From positions 20,322,697-20,386,696 of the forward strand of contig NC_134509.1 in the NCBI RefSeq assembly GCF_027942865.1: a stretch of DNA of 64,000 nucleotides, in the 5' to 3' direction. The stretch is from Odontesthes bonariensis (lineage: Eukaryota; Chordata; Actinopteri; Atheriniformes; Atherinopsidae). Position numbers and translations under genes: made by a program. Shown here in pieces: positions 1 to 13,600 of the stretch. The notes below the pieces were generated by a model. The model had not been told where the DNA came from and ran no database searches. It worked only from the letters and a program-made list of their open reading frames with translations. Each line of letters starts with the position of its first letter. Within the stretch, counting starts at the first letter, position 1.

Positions 1-1024
1 CCAGAAAATATGTGGCATGATTTCTTGTGTCAGCGTACGGTAAGTTGTATTTTAGATGCCACAGGGCACAAGCTTTGGAGAAACTCAGCGTTGCCCTGTT
101 CACTGCTCCCTTGTTGTTAGAACTGAAATACTTTGCATTCTTGTTCACATTGTTTGAGAGCCTCCCAGGTCAATGGTTGTAATAGTGTGTTGCCTAAAGA
201 TAACAGCTCTAAGCCTGTAGGATTTAGCTTATATCTCTGTCCATTCAACCTGAATAGAACTTGTTTGGGATTTGTTAATTGATTGTGTTCATTGTGACCC
301 CATTTCTTTCTGTTTGCACTGCACACTTGAGAGCTTATTCTATTTCTGCTTGACCTGCAGCCTGCACAATATTCATCCAGACAATGATGTGATCTCATCT
401 CCAGGTGTGGTGGTTCATCTTCTTTTCATCCACCAGGCAGTGTCCATAGAGCTGTATGGACAGGGCAGGAAGCTAAATCCACACGAGTCATGTGCAGGAC
501 TGTTGGACACTTGCAGCAGAGCACATCTGGAGGTAGGGTGGAGGTCACATGCTTTCCTGTGAGCTACCGTGAAGCTTAACATTGACACTCAGACAGGGCC
601 TTCCGGGCACGGCTGTGGGATCATGGATGCCCAGAGGCAAAGCAGGGCTTGTGACATTTTCTGTCAGTCAGAGTCGACTGACAGAAAGCTTTTCTTGCAA
701 AGCAGTTTCAGACCCTGTTCTTAAGCCTGTAGAGCTCTCCAAAATAGATTCAGGCAGTGGAACTAAGCAGACTTGAAAGTTTACTCTGGTGGTGCATGGT
801 ATAGAGATATTTTTAGAAGCTGCTGCTTTCAGATTATTAGGATGTATCTTTCCAGAGGTATTCCATGCACAAGTGCCTTTATAAATATCAGTAACTTGTG
901 GTCTGATTTTTACATTAGAAGAAGTGAAAATGGCCGGATTTATTGTTAAGTTAAAAGAAAGTACAACCTCTACATTCTAAACTGTAACATATCACAGCAT
1001 CATAAACAAATAAAGGATTGAGTG
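1..1024. other. Unannotated flank
   Basis: No exon, RNA gene or recognisable transposon seen. Reading frames of 60-96 codons at 117-776 lack codon bias, domains or splice context. Confidence 0.5.
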
Positions 1025-1028
1025 TTAA

Positions 1029-1567
1029 AGGGGAACTCCGGGGCATTTGAAGCGTGTTTCCATTGCTAGAGGTTGTCAAATACTGCTAGTAGGACACAGA
1101 GAGGTCCAGATCTGTGCTCCCTGTGTGAAGATCGCTCTGTCCGCACAGCGTGTCATGCGAGGCTAATACGTGGTGGCTAAGGGGCAAGCGCTAACCCTTC
1201 CACGTAAAACAACAACTTGCACACAGCAGAAACGTCACACCACTTTATAACCCATCCGACAATAAAGTCACAAGCCTTACCATCAAAACCATATGCATGG
1301 TTCTCACATTACTGGCATGGGGACGTTACAAAACAACTTTATAAACAGCATGTAACTCACCGGCTGGTTGTAGGCTCGCGCATGTGAAAGCCCAAAAGAG
1401 TCGATGGACGATAATCTCATATACAAAACAATTATATTCTCTAGAAAAACTGCGTTCAAGTATTTAAAACATTACAAGAATATTACTGGGCATGTATTGT
1501 GTCCTACTAGCAGTATTTGACAACCTCTAGCAATGGAAACACGCTTCAAATGCCCCGGAGTTCCCCT
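1029..1567. mobile_element. TTAA-target MITE with long inverted repeats
   Basis: Terminal inverted repeats of about 75 bp starting AGGGGAACTCCGGGGCATTT and ending with the reverse complement. Flanked by TTAA at 1025-1028 and 1568-1571. A TTAA duplication points to Kolobok or piggyBac mobilisation; Kolobok is favoured by the AGGGG terminus. No coding capacity. Confidence 0.85.
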
Positions 1568-2029
1568 TTAAAAGATGTTGAAATTTGGTAAACAGAGTGT
1601 CATTATTTAACCAAAACTAAGCTAAGCCAGATGATCTGCTGATCAATGCTCTGATTAATTGATCATCAGTCAGTGTGAGCACCTCTATAAAAGCAGAAGT
1701 TCTGGAGCATTCAGGTGTGTGTTAACACGATGCCAAGGAGGAAAGACATCAGCAATGATCTTAGAGAAGCAACTGTTGCTGCCCATCAACCTGGGAAGGG
1801 CTATTTCCAAACTATTTGGAGTCCATCATTCTACAGAGAGAAAGATTATTCACAAATAGAAAACATTCAGGTCAGCTGTCAATCTTCCCAGGAGTGGACG
1901 TCCCAGCAAGGTCACCCCAAGGTCAAAAACCCAAGAGTTACATCTCAGACTCTACAGGCCTCAGTTAGCATGTTAAAGGTTAAAGTTCATGACAGCACAG
2001 TTAGAAAAAGACTAAACAAGTATGGCTTG

Positions 2030-2164
2030 CTCTGTGTGGCCCTGTGATGGACTGGCAGCCTGTCCAGGGTGTACCCCGCCTCTCGCCCATTGACCGCTGG
2101 GATAGGCTCCAGCCCCCCCGCGACCCGACCGACGGATTCAGCGGTATAGAAAATGGATGGATGG
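2030..2164 (+). mobile_element. L2/CR1-type LINE 3' tail insertion
   Basis: 135 bp containing the widespread fish LINE 3' sequence (CTCTCGCCCATTGACCGCTG, then GGATAGGCTCCAGCCC) and ending in ATGGATGGATGGA. A perfect 12-bp target duplication AAGTATGGCTTG is at 2018-2029 and 2165-2176, inside Tc1 copy A. Confidence 0.9.
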
Positions 2165-2283
2165 AAGTATGGCTTGTTTGGAAGGGCTGCAGGAGAAAGC
2201 CTCTTCTCTCTAAAAAGAACATGGCAGCACAGCTTAGGTTTGCAAAGCTGCATCTGAACAAACCACAAGACTTCTGAAACAAT

Positions 2284-3335
2284 GGGCCTCATGCAACAAC
2301 CGTTCGTACGCACAGATTTGTTCTTAAATCGTGCGTACGAGTGATTTAAGAAAATTTGGGCATTCACCAATCTTTTCGTATTTTACGTTTTCTTTCAGGT
2401 ATGAACAGAATTTACGAGTGATCCAGAACTGTCGTAGGAGTATCGTAAAATAGTCCGCTGTTATTCTAATCAAGTTTGCTTGACTAATGGATTGTATATT
2501 TAATTACTTTGAAGTAAACATAAATAAATATATGCATTATACCCCATAATGATGCTGACATTATTCTGTTTGACTTAAATTGAGCAAATTGGGCAAACTG
2601 CTCTATAACCCAGAGAAGGCATGCCAGATTTGCACAATATTGCCATGAACGAGGGTCTCCTACAACCTGAACCAGCCCAGGCAGACCAGAAGCTGTGGTG
2701 CCAGAAGACCCCCCTCATGGACCACCCCATCAAAGTGCCATCATGATGAGGCAACAACTGATTGCACGGCTTTAGTTGCAGTCATCGATGGCCTGGCCAT
2801 GGCGAGACGTTTTTTTTTTTAAGTCATTTTCATATTAAACCATTTCTTTTTTTTTTTATTTCGGTGACATTACGAACTACAGGTGACATGGAATGAACAG
2901 CACTCCTAATTGCTTCTCATTTATTCGCTTTAGCAGGTCCTGTAATTCCACTGCTGACACTGCTAAAAATGACAGATTTTCCTTTTTGGATCTCTGAAAG
3001 CAGAACTTCAGTCTCAGAGCCCCTAAAGTTGTTCTTTTTGCGCCTTGATGCCGTTTTCATGACTCAACACTCAACACTTCCTGGCACAGGACCGAGGAAG
3101 CACAGCCTTATATGGTATAGTTTTGGCCATGGAGTATGCAAATTTACTATCCTCGTGCACGTGCCCCTTAAATACGCACGGGTGGGATTCATCATTTACG
3201 TAGGTCATTTACATACTTTTTCCGAAGTTAAGAGCGTTTGTTGAATCTGACGTGGCGTGTTCGTACGAGACCTTCGTACGAAAAAAACAAGAGAAATTTA
3301 GAATAAAAATACGAAAATGTTCTTGCATGAGGCCC
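2284..3335. mobile_element. PIF/Harbinger transposon remnant inside Tc1 copy A
   Basis: 1052 bp with perfect 13-bp inverted ends GGGCCTCATGCAA. Target triplet AAT at 2281-2283 and ATT at 3336-3338 (one mismatch). At 2618-2690 the plus strand reads LHNIAMNEGLLQPEP, resembling the late part of Harbinger/HARBI1-type transposase, where a C-x-LHNI motif is characteristic. Several CGTACG motifs sit near both ends (2308-2332 and 3260-3285) and may be subterminal binding repeats. Confidence 0.82.
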
Positions 3336-3893
3336 ATTGTCCTTTGGACAGACCAGACCAAAGTGGAGATGTTTGCTCATAATGCACAGCAGCACGTTTG
3401 GAGGAAACCAAACACAGCATATCAGCACAAACACCTCATACCAGCTGTCAAGCACGGTGGTGGAGGGCTGATGATCTGGGCTTGTTCTGCAGTCACAGGA
3501 CCTGGGCACCTTGCAGTCATTGAGCCCACCATGAACTCCTCTGGATACCAAAGTGTTCTAGAGTCAGATGTGAGGCCGTCTGTCCGACAGCTAAAGCTGG
3601 GCTGAAACTGGCTCATCAACAGGACAAAGATCCCAAACACAGCAGCAGATCTACAACAGAATGTGTGAAGAAGAAAAGAATCAAGGTGTTGCAATGGTCC
3701 AGTCAAAGTCCAGACCTCAGCCTGACTGAGATGCTGTGGTGGGACCTTCAGAGAGCTGTGCAGAAACCAATGCTGCAAACCTCAATGAGCTGAAGCAGCG
3801 CTGGAAAGAAGAGTGGGCCAAGATTCCTCCACCACCATGAGAGAGACTGATAACGTCACACAGGAAACCATTACTTCAGCTCACTGCTGCTGA

Positions 3894-4684
3894 AGGTGTT
3901 GAATCATGGATTTCATCATGTCCTGAAACTTTAATCTTTAGAATGGAAAGAGGACGCACTTTATTTTACGTGACAGAAGCACTAAAACTGTGCTTCCATC
4001 CATTCACAAAAGTCTTCTTTAAATGTTTTTTCTAACTTTTTATAAAGCTTTTTCCACCATTGATTATGAAAAAACCCAAAAACTCATGCACATGTTGACC
4101 ATTATAAGTCCAGATGTAAGTGAAATTCCCTCAAGAGCACAACACATAATGTAGTCATATTCAAAGCTTTCTTGGCTCAGTGTCTACATCTGCAACATAC
4201 TGATTTGGAGATCAAAGGTGGACAGTGCTGTTTTCACTTATCTAACAGTTCACATGAAAGCTTTTTGGAATATCGTTACTTCTTTGAACATCGCGCAGCC
4301 AGAGTTAGACCGATACTATAATATACATGTGCAGATATAAAATTTGAAACACAAGCACATTTTTCGCTGCATTTTTCGCTCAGCATCTAAACTTCAAGTA
4401 AACAGAATTAAACCATGACAGCATAAAATAAACCTACTAATACTGAAGAAAAGGAAAAAAAATCAGCCTCTAAAACTCATTCTGATAAGGATGAAAGGAT
4501 GTCCATCCCATATTAAAGTCAAGTATTTATGATTTTTACCATGTTTGCCCAATGTTTCTATGGGAGGAGACGAAACAAGCAGAGGTTCAAACATAACAAA
4601 CCCATCAACCCTGACGAATGAGGTTCAATTTTAGGGACTGAAAATGTTGAAAAAGTTTATCTAACATTAGCATTTAGCAGCATG
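3894..4684. other. Unannotated spacer
   Basis: AT-rich sequence with no exon or clear repeat boundary seen. Confidence 0.4.
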
Positions 4685-4965
4685 GGGTGGCCGTGGCTCA
4701 GTGGTTAGAGTCGGTCATCCAATAACCAGAAGGTTGGCGGTTCGATTCCCACTCTCGCCACTCAAAAAAGATTGGTGGAACTGATAGCTGGAGGGATGTA
4801 CCCTTGAGCAAGGCACCGTACCCCCATACTCCCCAGGCGCTGAATGGCTGCCCACTGCTCCAGGTTGGCATCTGTCTCTGAGTGCATGTGCATGTGTCAA
4901 CCTGGATGGGTTAAAAGTGGAGGACACATTTCATATGTATGCACGACCAATAAATTGGATCTTAA
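4685..4965 (+). mobile_element. tRNA-derived SINE
   Basis: Starts with a tRNA-like head containing box A (TGGCTCAGTGG) and box B (GGTTCGATTCC), followed by an unrelated body (TTGAGCAAGGCACCGTACCC, then CTCCCCAGGCGCTGAATGGC) seen in many fish SINEs. It ends near CAATAAATTGG. The head does not continue into a tRNA acceptor stem, so it is a retroposon, not a tRNA gene. Confidence 0.85.
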
Positions 4966-7900
4966 TGTTATTAGCTGGATTCTAACAAAGTCAAGTGGGA
5001 AGTGCACGTGTTTCATGGGGCTCTTCTTTCTGGTCCGTTTACATTTCAGGTGCAGGAACTTTGCTCAGAAACAAGAGACTTTTGAGATGAACAAGGGGCT
5101 AAACTTGAGTTTTGGGAGGGAGATATATGGTAGAGACGTAGTGCTTTTAAAATTACCAGATACTTTTGAGTCCAAACATTTCTGATTGATCTCCCCTCTG
5201 CCCTCGTAAATTGTTGGTGTCGCACCTCGGTATAAGCCCCCTCAGTGACACACGTTGGATCATGGTCAGTTGTTTTCTCTGTTACACAACCCTGTTTGTA
5301 GCAGCAAAATCGAATACTAAGTGGAATCCACCAAAGAAGTCCCAAACCAAGCTAGGAGAAGAAGCAGAGGTTACAGGAGCCGACAAACTTCCTCAAAAAA
5401 GGGATTTTTGCTGTCTTAATAAGTGTTAATCCACTGAAATAGAGTCTTATAAGCACTCTGGAACCCTCTGATTCACAGAGATTAGTTTGTAGTGATTCTC
5501 TCAATGCCTGGAGAAAAACTTTAACTTTGTCTGTATCTATATATGTTTTATTTCTTTGTGCATTTCACCATTTAATGGAAGGATTATCAGCCACGATTCT
5601 GACATTTCTGTTGCGTCATCTTCTAGGGGCCACACTTTTTAGTTGCTGCAGGTTGTAAGTTTGATTGTCTGAGGATATGGTCTTCATTTGGAATGAGTTG
5701 CTGCCTCAGGAGTTAAAGTATGTTGTGGTTTTTTTGGATTTTGTTTGACATTAACGGGCATATTGGGGCAATATCAGTCTGTCACGGGTAAAAAGAGAGC
5801 CGAGCTGAAATGTGAAGCCGTGGGTTTAACGGTTGATCCAGGTCCCAGCCCTCATCTCCTGATGGGAGTTATGAGCAGAGGCAGAAACAATAAGATATCT
5901 AATAAAAGCTGCCACCTCCGAGCATAGCTGGGCTTACCTTTAGGGATATGGCGAGGAGCTCGGCCTTCCGGAGGAGTAAAAGCTCAGAACAGTTGCTACC
6001 TCTGAGCATCTTTAATAAACTGAAACCATCCATCAAATTCCACCAGTAATAATTCCACCAGCTGCAATATAGTTTCTAAAGTGTTTTAATTGATGCATTA
6101 CAATGAGTACACTTTCATCAAGTAGACATTTACAATGTAACTCAGCTATTTACTGTAGCTGATGGAAACTATATTTCAGTTCTCGATTCACTTGAGTGTT
6201 TGAGCTTAACGGTGCCTTTCTGGACCAGATACACAGAACCTCAGCTGTCTCCAGCTCCGGCTCATTTGTACGCATGCAAACATCTTTTTTCTACACGTTA
6301 ACAGATAATATCAAACGCAGACAAGAACAGTTCAGTACAGCAATGTTAGAAATCAAGAAACTTACTACAGCTTAAATACACTGTTTATGTAGTTGGAAGA
6401 GCTTATCCGACTTCCAAAGATAAAAACCTTTTCGAACAGGGAGATACGTTTGAATATGTGAACAAACTGTGGGACAGAATTTTGCTGGAACATTCTTTGT
6501 GTGGAAGTATTGTCGACTCTTTGGAAGGATTTTCAGGACATCGTTTTAGATTCTTTGAGCTCTGGTATTGATTCTCCACCAGCTCCTGGCTCTGTCTATA
6601 TGCATGCATTTTGGTGAATCACCTTTGGATGCGTTTCCCTTTTCACTAAGAGCACGGGTAAAACTTCTCATCAGACGATGTGCGTTATTTCCAGCTTTAA
6701 ACATTTAACACTTGCAGAATAACTGTCAAATACACAGACAAGAAAAGATCTGATGTAATTCAGCCTCACAAGGTTTGTTCATTTGTGATTTAAATGTATC
6801 CTCAGGGTGGGCTGATGCTTCAGGCAAAGAGGACAAGAAGGGTTCAAATTTGTCAGGTATGGGCCAGCCAAACCAGTTCTATCGTTTGTTAGGCTGATTA
6901 TTACTAGAACAGAGCAACTTTCAAATCCGAAGCTTGTTTTCTTTCTTTTATACCTTCCAAAATCTATCAAGGTAGGAAGCTTTGATTGATTTAACCTTCT
7001 TATACTCTACTGTTTTTATAAATGTGCCTACTTCTGCATTTTAGGAAAGTTGAGCCAAGTTTCCTGATGAAATGTGAGCTAAAGTGTATGCTAAATGCTA
7101 AATCTAAAAGTTTTCTCAACACTCTTGTGTTGAATTAGCCTCTACTTTATGTGTTGGGGTCCAAAAGTATTTTTTAAAGCTTAAAATAATCAAAAGGCAG
7201 AAAGCAAGAAGGTCCAAAAATGTTGGTAACCGTCATTGATGTTTGTACGCTGTACTATACACACAAATGCAGGGGGACATATTATGGAAAGATAAAACCT
7301 TTTATGTGTTTTAGAGCATATATTCTGATGTCTCAACTCAAAAACCCGACATAGCATTGTCTCTTTGTTTGGGGCATTCAGTGAGTCGTTCAGATTTGCA
7401 GGGTCCAGCCTCCCTATCTCTATCTCCACCCCACCTTCACCTGCAAACCATGCTGCATTCACTGCAGCTCAGAGCCGGGGAGCTGAAGCTCTTTTGCTAT
7501 TAACAGCAAATTCTCACCAGCTAAAATAAAGTTCCCTTAACTCAAGAAGAAATAAGTTTATAATGATCTGCTAGTACTTTGTCTAATGGTCTATCCTGAC
7601 AAGGAAACTCGACTTCTTATTGCCATTATTTCATTATTTTCCCAGTCAGAAGTAGGAGATTCTGATTTCAAATGAATTTTTGAACGTAGCATCAGTAAAA
7701 GCATCCCAGGGTGACCTGCCACCACACAGACAAACATGTAAACTTTAGTTGGGTTTCACAGTTCTAGTATGTGAATAAGAAAACATGAATGGAAATGGTA
7801 AAAATCACACACGCTTAAGGTGGTTTTTGCCTGTTTTGGATAAAACTTTGTGAATCTCATCTGATTTGACAAAGATGAAAATGACATGACTCACCAGGTG

Positions 7901-9774
7901 TTTCCAGCCTGAACCGGCACCGTAAACTCACGTGACTGACTGCCGTTTTCCCACATTTGGATTAATCGATATGATGAAATTCTCCTTTTTCTTCTTGTGG
8001 ATGTTTACCGCAGCTGCTTTTTGTTGTTTTGACGGTTAGCTTCCTGTTAGGACGACTACTTCTTCTGCTAAATTGCAACCACTGGCAGCATAGACTACAC
8101 CACCACCCTCTGGCAAGTTTATCTGCTTAAAACCAGTGAAAGGAAACGTGTATTCACAGCTTCCGGTGAAGGTTCTCAATGCGAGCTTTTAAAAACTTTA
8201 ACCAGACTCCAGAGTGTATGAAGCTGTAAAAATACCAGTCAGTTCATTTCTGTCTGGTAGTCTGAGCTTTGTTTGCTGTGTGTGCTAGTGTGAGCTCCAA
8301 GGCTATTTACTGCATGCTCTCTCAAATTGTAATAATGTGTTTTAGGAGTTTTTGAGTCCAATCTGTGTCCAGATTTACTCTTAAAAGATTGAATAACAAC
8401 TTAGATTAGTTTCTAAACTAGTTTAGAACTGAAAAAGACTTTCAGATGAGAGGCCAAATGTTTTCAAGAACCGAGGAGTTTAGCTGCCCTTAGGAGCTCT
8501 AAGGATTACCATGACCTGGAAGACTGAGAATCTACCCCGACATGTCCAAATTTACATTTCCTCGGTAGCTCAGAGCTGAGACAACGACTGCTGGACGAGA
8601 GGGGTTCAGTGAATTGGCACACTCCACCTCCTAAAAGCGGCTTCTATAAACAGAAGTGTAAAGACGGGGCTGAGAAGACAGCTGCTTGTTCTGTAATCCG
8701 GTGGCATTTTGAACAATACGTGTCACAGACATTTCATTAAGATGTCAGGAAACGATGCCAGCTTGCAAGAAAAAGGGCAGAATACGTCTCCTTTAGGTAT
8801 GTTCCTTGCAGTCAGAATTTCTCTTCCAGGAACGAGCTGACAAAGTAACTCTAACAGCAGAAAGTCAACAGTAACCAAAGTCTCGTGTAGAACAAATAAA
8901 GCAGGCTGTCACCAGCATTACCTCAAACCTGCTAGTCTCACTCCACCAGTACTCCCAAATTACAACATTTTAAAGTTTGTGATGAGTAACTACGTCACTT
9001 GTATTAGTAAAAAACTACTTTAGTCGTTATTTTGACACCTAAGAGATGTCTGACGGAGGACTTTTCTGTTTTTCCTCGTGATCATTGTGGTACATGCCAC
9101 ACAAGAGTCATCCATTAACTAGAAGTTTCCTTGCTGCCACAAGCTTAAGCATTAAAAGTTATTACACTCTGTTTCTATATTTAACTCACGTTCTGCCAGC
9201 AATTTACAAGCCTGGCCAATAAAACACTGAGCCGGTCAGCTGCAGTGGTAGTGCCAAGCTAAAGTGGGACCTTGACTACAACACTGAGGACACAATGCCG
9301 ATGCTACTTGCCCCACTTTCAGTTTGAATCCTGAACAATGTGCAGAAACCGTTTTTTTATTTTTGTTTTGTATTTTGGCACAGTCAGTGTGTAGCACCAC
9401 AAAGTTTCTGCCTAGCAGTCTGTTTGGAGAGAAATCATGTATGTGAGAGTATATTCATACAAACACAAGAGTCATGCTGGCATCTTAGCACCAGCTGGAG
9501 AAACAGGATTATCCTATCAGCCTTGTACAGAGCGTCCAGCCCAACCCAGTTACAGAGGGCTCGTTGACAAAGAGAGGGGGCTGTAGAGTTAACCGCTGGC
9601 TGATGAAGCAAATCCGCTCCAGACTGCCAAAGATACAGATTTTCATGCTAATCTAACTTTTAGTTTCAATGTGAAAAGCTATGGCTTATCATCTGGTAGC
9701 TCAAGACGAGGTTGTTGCAATCCTTCGTAAACCTTGCATCTGTTATCGTGGGATCTGTTGTTGCCATCCCATCT

Positions 9775-9780
9775 TTTATT
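9775..9780 (-). terminator. igfbp4: Candidate igfbp4 polyadenylation signal
   Basis: AATAAA on the minus strand, about 700 nt downstream of the igfbp4 stop. A second AATAAA lies at 9356-9361. Either could end the 3' UTR; chosen by position only, with no transcript evidence. Confidence 0.3.
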
Positions 9781-10147
9781 GCTTCTCTGGTTTCGTCACT
9801 GAACTAGACTTTGTGTTTTAGCAAACACGCGTGTTATGCTTTGCTTTAACCTACTTAGCAAAGAGGTGGAGTTTGCAAAATAGAATAAGAGACGTGATTT
9901 ACAGAAAATAAACTTAAGATGTTGACAGGCTGGAATACAAGTCTTTGAGAATCTTTCTGAATTGTCCTGATTCAGTAATTCGAACTGATCTAATGCTCCA
10001 GAAAGAATAAAACGAATACTAACAGCTCCTGTTATACTTCAGGTCTAATTATTAAGTGGAGTGAAGGCATTTAGTTGTCACTATGCTGAAGAAGTTAGAC
10101 AGGCTCTGCATTCTCACATATATCACAACTACAACTGTTATCTGTGG

Positions 10148-10149
10148 AA

Positions 10150-10182
<33 letters not shown>

Positions 10183-10188
10183 TGTGTT
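10148..10188. repeat. (TG)n microsatellite
   Basis: About 40 bp of TG with one TATG interruption, within the probable igfbp4 3' UTR region. It creates spurious reading frames of Val/Cys or His/Thr. Confidence 0.95.
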
Positions 10189-10483
10189 TTTTCCTGCCAC
10201 CTGGTACTTTAAAGCGCATGTGTTTAAAGACGGTCTGTCTCAAGTTCACGTATCAGGAACGAAACACAACAAGTGCTCGAAAGACTTGAGTCGCACACTC
10301 TCACACACATTAAACAAAACAGCAAAAGAACTCAATGGTTTCCTTTTTGTTGCACAAGCTCAAGTACCGTTGGCCTCAGGTAGAGTGAGGCTGAAGGATG
10401 AAGTCCTTTAGTCATGTAGTTCTACTAACAAGCACCAGTAGAGTTCAGCTGGTCCTGCAACCCCAACTGCCACCCTCTCCTCC

Positions 10484-10621
10484 TCAGTCCCGCAGGGTGG
10501 CAGTCATTAGCTGGTGGCAGTCCAGTTCCCCTCGCAGCTCCAGCGGCCCCGGCAGCCTCATGCCTGTTTTCTGATCCACACACCAGCACTTCCCCCGCTG
10601 GCCGTCACGTGCAGGATGGCA
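10484..10621 (-). CDS. igfbp4: igfbp4 coding exon 4 with stop
   Basis: Encodes residues 217-261 and TGA. Begins [16 protein letters not shown] and ends with the family-typical LDCHQL plus a short tail. Acceptor CTGACAG. No open reading frame of 60 or more codons reports it because the exon lacks a start codon; it was found by reading the minus strand. Confidence 0.94.
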   Translation of the reverse strand, partial: CHPARDGQRGKCWCVDQKTGMRLPGPLELRGELDCHQLMTATLRD

Positions 10622-13600
10622 CTGTCAGCAGAAAGATAAAGTTAATTATGTAGTGTGGCAGCTGTAGTCACCGCTTCTGTATATTAAAGAGGAGACATTT
10701 GTCTGATAAGAGACCTTTTTCCGGTGTAAAAAGGGAAATCTTAACTAATCAAAAGTTTTTTTTTAAAAAAGGAAGTATTCACTCCTGAACTGTCAGATAC
10801 CCCTTATTTGTAGTTCAGGCTTTGCTTCCTGGACTTGATGACATCACTATGAAACACAGTGGATATAGCGTGCTGTTTCCCCCTTCATTATCCATGTGAT
10901 GAAATACGTTAAAGGGATAGTTCGCCTCTTTTGACATGAAGCTGTATGACATCCCATACTAGTAATATCATTTATGAACATTTTCTTACCCCCTGCTGCG
11001 TCTTGTGAGCCGAGTTCCAGCTGAGTTTTGGTGTTGACGAAGGTAGTCCGGCTAGTTCGTATCACTGTGTGCTGTGTAGACCGAGCAGACCGAAGTGCAG
11101 ACCGAGCAGTAAACACCGTAACAGTCGCGGCTGTCGGTAGGCGGCAGCACGCAGTGATACGAAGGGAGAGAAAATAGCGCCAAGCGATTGTGAGGTCTGA
11201 CTTTTTCCTGGAGAACGATTTTGTGATGCAAATGTATTACTCTTTTAAACGCATATTGTTTTGAGAAGCAAAACTCTTTATTTTTTAAACCCCAGCCAAC
11301 TAGCCGGACTACCTTCGTCAACACCAAAACGAGGCTGGAACTCTGCTCACAGGACGTTCATAAACGATATTGCTAGTATGGGATGTCATACAGCTTCATG
11401 TCAAAAGAGGCGAACTATCCCTTTAACACCTCATTTCAAGTTGAAGCTAATCCTCAACCAGTCAGAATCCAACGTACGTGTTGTATTGTCTGTGAGGGCG
11501 ACGCACTGTTCGCTCTTCGTGGGGCCGCACACCAGCAAGTTTGGGTTGGTTGCGTACCTATAACCCTTAACACAGTGGCGGGCCGTGCATTTCACACATG
11601 GGCCTTCAGTATGGTCGGCAACTGTAATTACGGACACCTCATTCGTGTGGGGGGTCTGGGGGTCCACCTCAGAAAATTTTGCATTTCTTAGATGCAATTT
11701 CCTGCATTTTTATAAAATTGTGTCCCGTTTCAGCTCAATACAGAACCGTACTTTTGTTTCTAAATACGGGACGATTCCGTATTTCAAGGGACTGGGGCCA
11801 GGGGTATCGTTCGTAATTTGCAGATTGAAAGTGGCGTACAAATCCTTTTTCCTGGCTTTTGTCAGGTCCGCTAACTTCGGAGTTAGCCGACCTTTCTTTG
11901 CGATGTCCAGCTTCTCAGTAAAAGTCCTCCGGGCAAATGGCTGCAACAATAAATTTGCCACCAAATCAACTTCTCCTCCTCCTTCAGCCATTGATGTTAT
12001 GTATAAAACGGAAATCAGACGTCATGTCAAAATCTACCCAATAATCAAATGTGATTAAAATGACGTTTCCATATGTCTGCTTAGAGCCAATCAGACCACC
12101 TACGCCTGCAATGGGCTGTTGGGGGCCGTCAGAGACAGTCTAATAACATTGGTTCGGGGTTCGCTACGCTGTCTTCTACATTCTAGATGTAGTTAGGGCC
12201 AGCAGACCCGATTGTTCTGGCCTCCCGGCAGATTTGTTTGCCTGGCAACCAATGATAGCTGAAATATGATTGGTTAAATGCGTCAATATGAAAATACACG
12301 TCTGGCAGCAGCGCAGCCAGGGGACAGGAAACGGACAGACAATAAAATAGTAAGATATGAAATGAAATAAAATAAAATAATAATTAAGAAAATCACAAAC
12401 AGATGTTCATTTTATTTTGTTTAAGATATTGTTTAGGCCAGCAGAGAAGGCCTTGCAGGCCCTGACGGCCCACCACTGCCTTAACGCTGCCTGGGGAGAG
12501 CAAACCATGTTATCTTTTTATCTTAAAACTACCGATCTAACGTCCAAATGTTCTAATGTGTGGGTCCATCAGAATCTGTGTTCACGCTCACGTCTCCCTT
12601 TTGGGATTTATGGCTCCAGGACCGATCGCCGGTGCCCTAAAGTGGCTCGTCTGTAGGGGAACGCCACGACAGAATCCGTCTTCAGCGAGGCTGAACACTA
12701 TCTTTGGACTATCTTTGTTACCCAAGGATACTTCAACGTGTAGACAAAAGAAGTTGAGGATGGAACTAACACCCTTCTAATCAAAGGAAGACCAGTCAAC
12801 AGAACCTCCTCAGTGGGACTTTTTGTTATATCTCACTCCATGTAAAACAGAAAAGGGCCAAAAATAGAGGTAGCAGTGTACTGTTTGAGAACGATTATTT
12901 GTTTTGTGAACATTAATTCATGCAACAGCGAGCTAAAAGATACACGAGATGAAGTTACGAGCCTATAAATGAGCAAAAATCGGGCTCTTTCACAGTGGAG
13001 CAAGCAGTATCTCTGATGTGAAAGAAGTCTCTTGTTGTGATAAACCTGCAAACAATTATCCCTGAACTTTGTTGTTCCCTCTGTGTTCAGATCATTGTTT
13101 TGGTTCACTTTCAGTGTTGTCAGCTTAAAGCCACTTTGCACAACGAGAGAGAGCTGAAAGTCGTGGCACTGATCCGAGAAAAGCAGGTAAAACAATGTAA
13201 GAGCGTGACTTACATTCGTCAGTCAGACTCAAATACAATGCTGAAAGAACGCTGCAGGAGTCAATAAACAACACGGTCTGCTGACCAGTCCAATATTCAG
13301 GCTTTTTAGGACATGCCATTGTTTCGTAGCAGTCAGTTTTTACTACAATCAGAACAACAATCTGGCATTTAAAGTGGAGCCAAACAAACCGATTTTAATT
13401 CAAATCCCTCAGCATTTCTCATGTGAGCTTTCAACAGTACAATTTTAGTCCAGAATGATTTAGTTTCATAAAGCCCCCCAAGACAGACCGGTTAGGAATC
13501 TCAGAGCAACCCTGCCTTGAAATGATTCCCAGTTGTCCCTAATGACCTGTGCTTTACTTCCCTATGGGCTTTATCAAAGTGCAGTTTTAGTTAAACAGTA

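Larger units (their letters stand above)
1635..3893 (+). mobile_element. Tc1-like transposon copy A, dead, with two nested insertions
   Basis: Same family as the copies at 21906, 29074, 35491 and 54057. Encodes broken transposase parts: N-terminal helix-turn-helix ([20 protein letters not shown]-like) and DDE core ([30 protein letters not shown]), scrambled by stops and frameshifts. Both terminal repeats are missing. Interrupted by a LINE tail at 2030-2164 and a Harbinger element at 2284-3335. It is not a host gene. Confidence 0.92.
4966..10483. other. Long non-coding flank downstream of igfbp4
   Basis: No coding exon recognised on either strand. Contains the probable igfbp4 3' UTR (roughly 9750-10483) and a TG microsatellite at 10148-10188. 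The rest is AT-rich single-copy-looking sequence. Confidence 0.45.

Noticed and set aside
4686..4760. tRNA-like sequence with boxes A and B
   Set aside because: No complete cloverleaf acceptor stem, and it is followed by a conserved SINE body, so it is a retroposon head rather than a tRNA gene.
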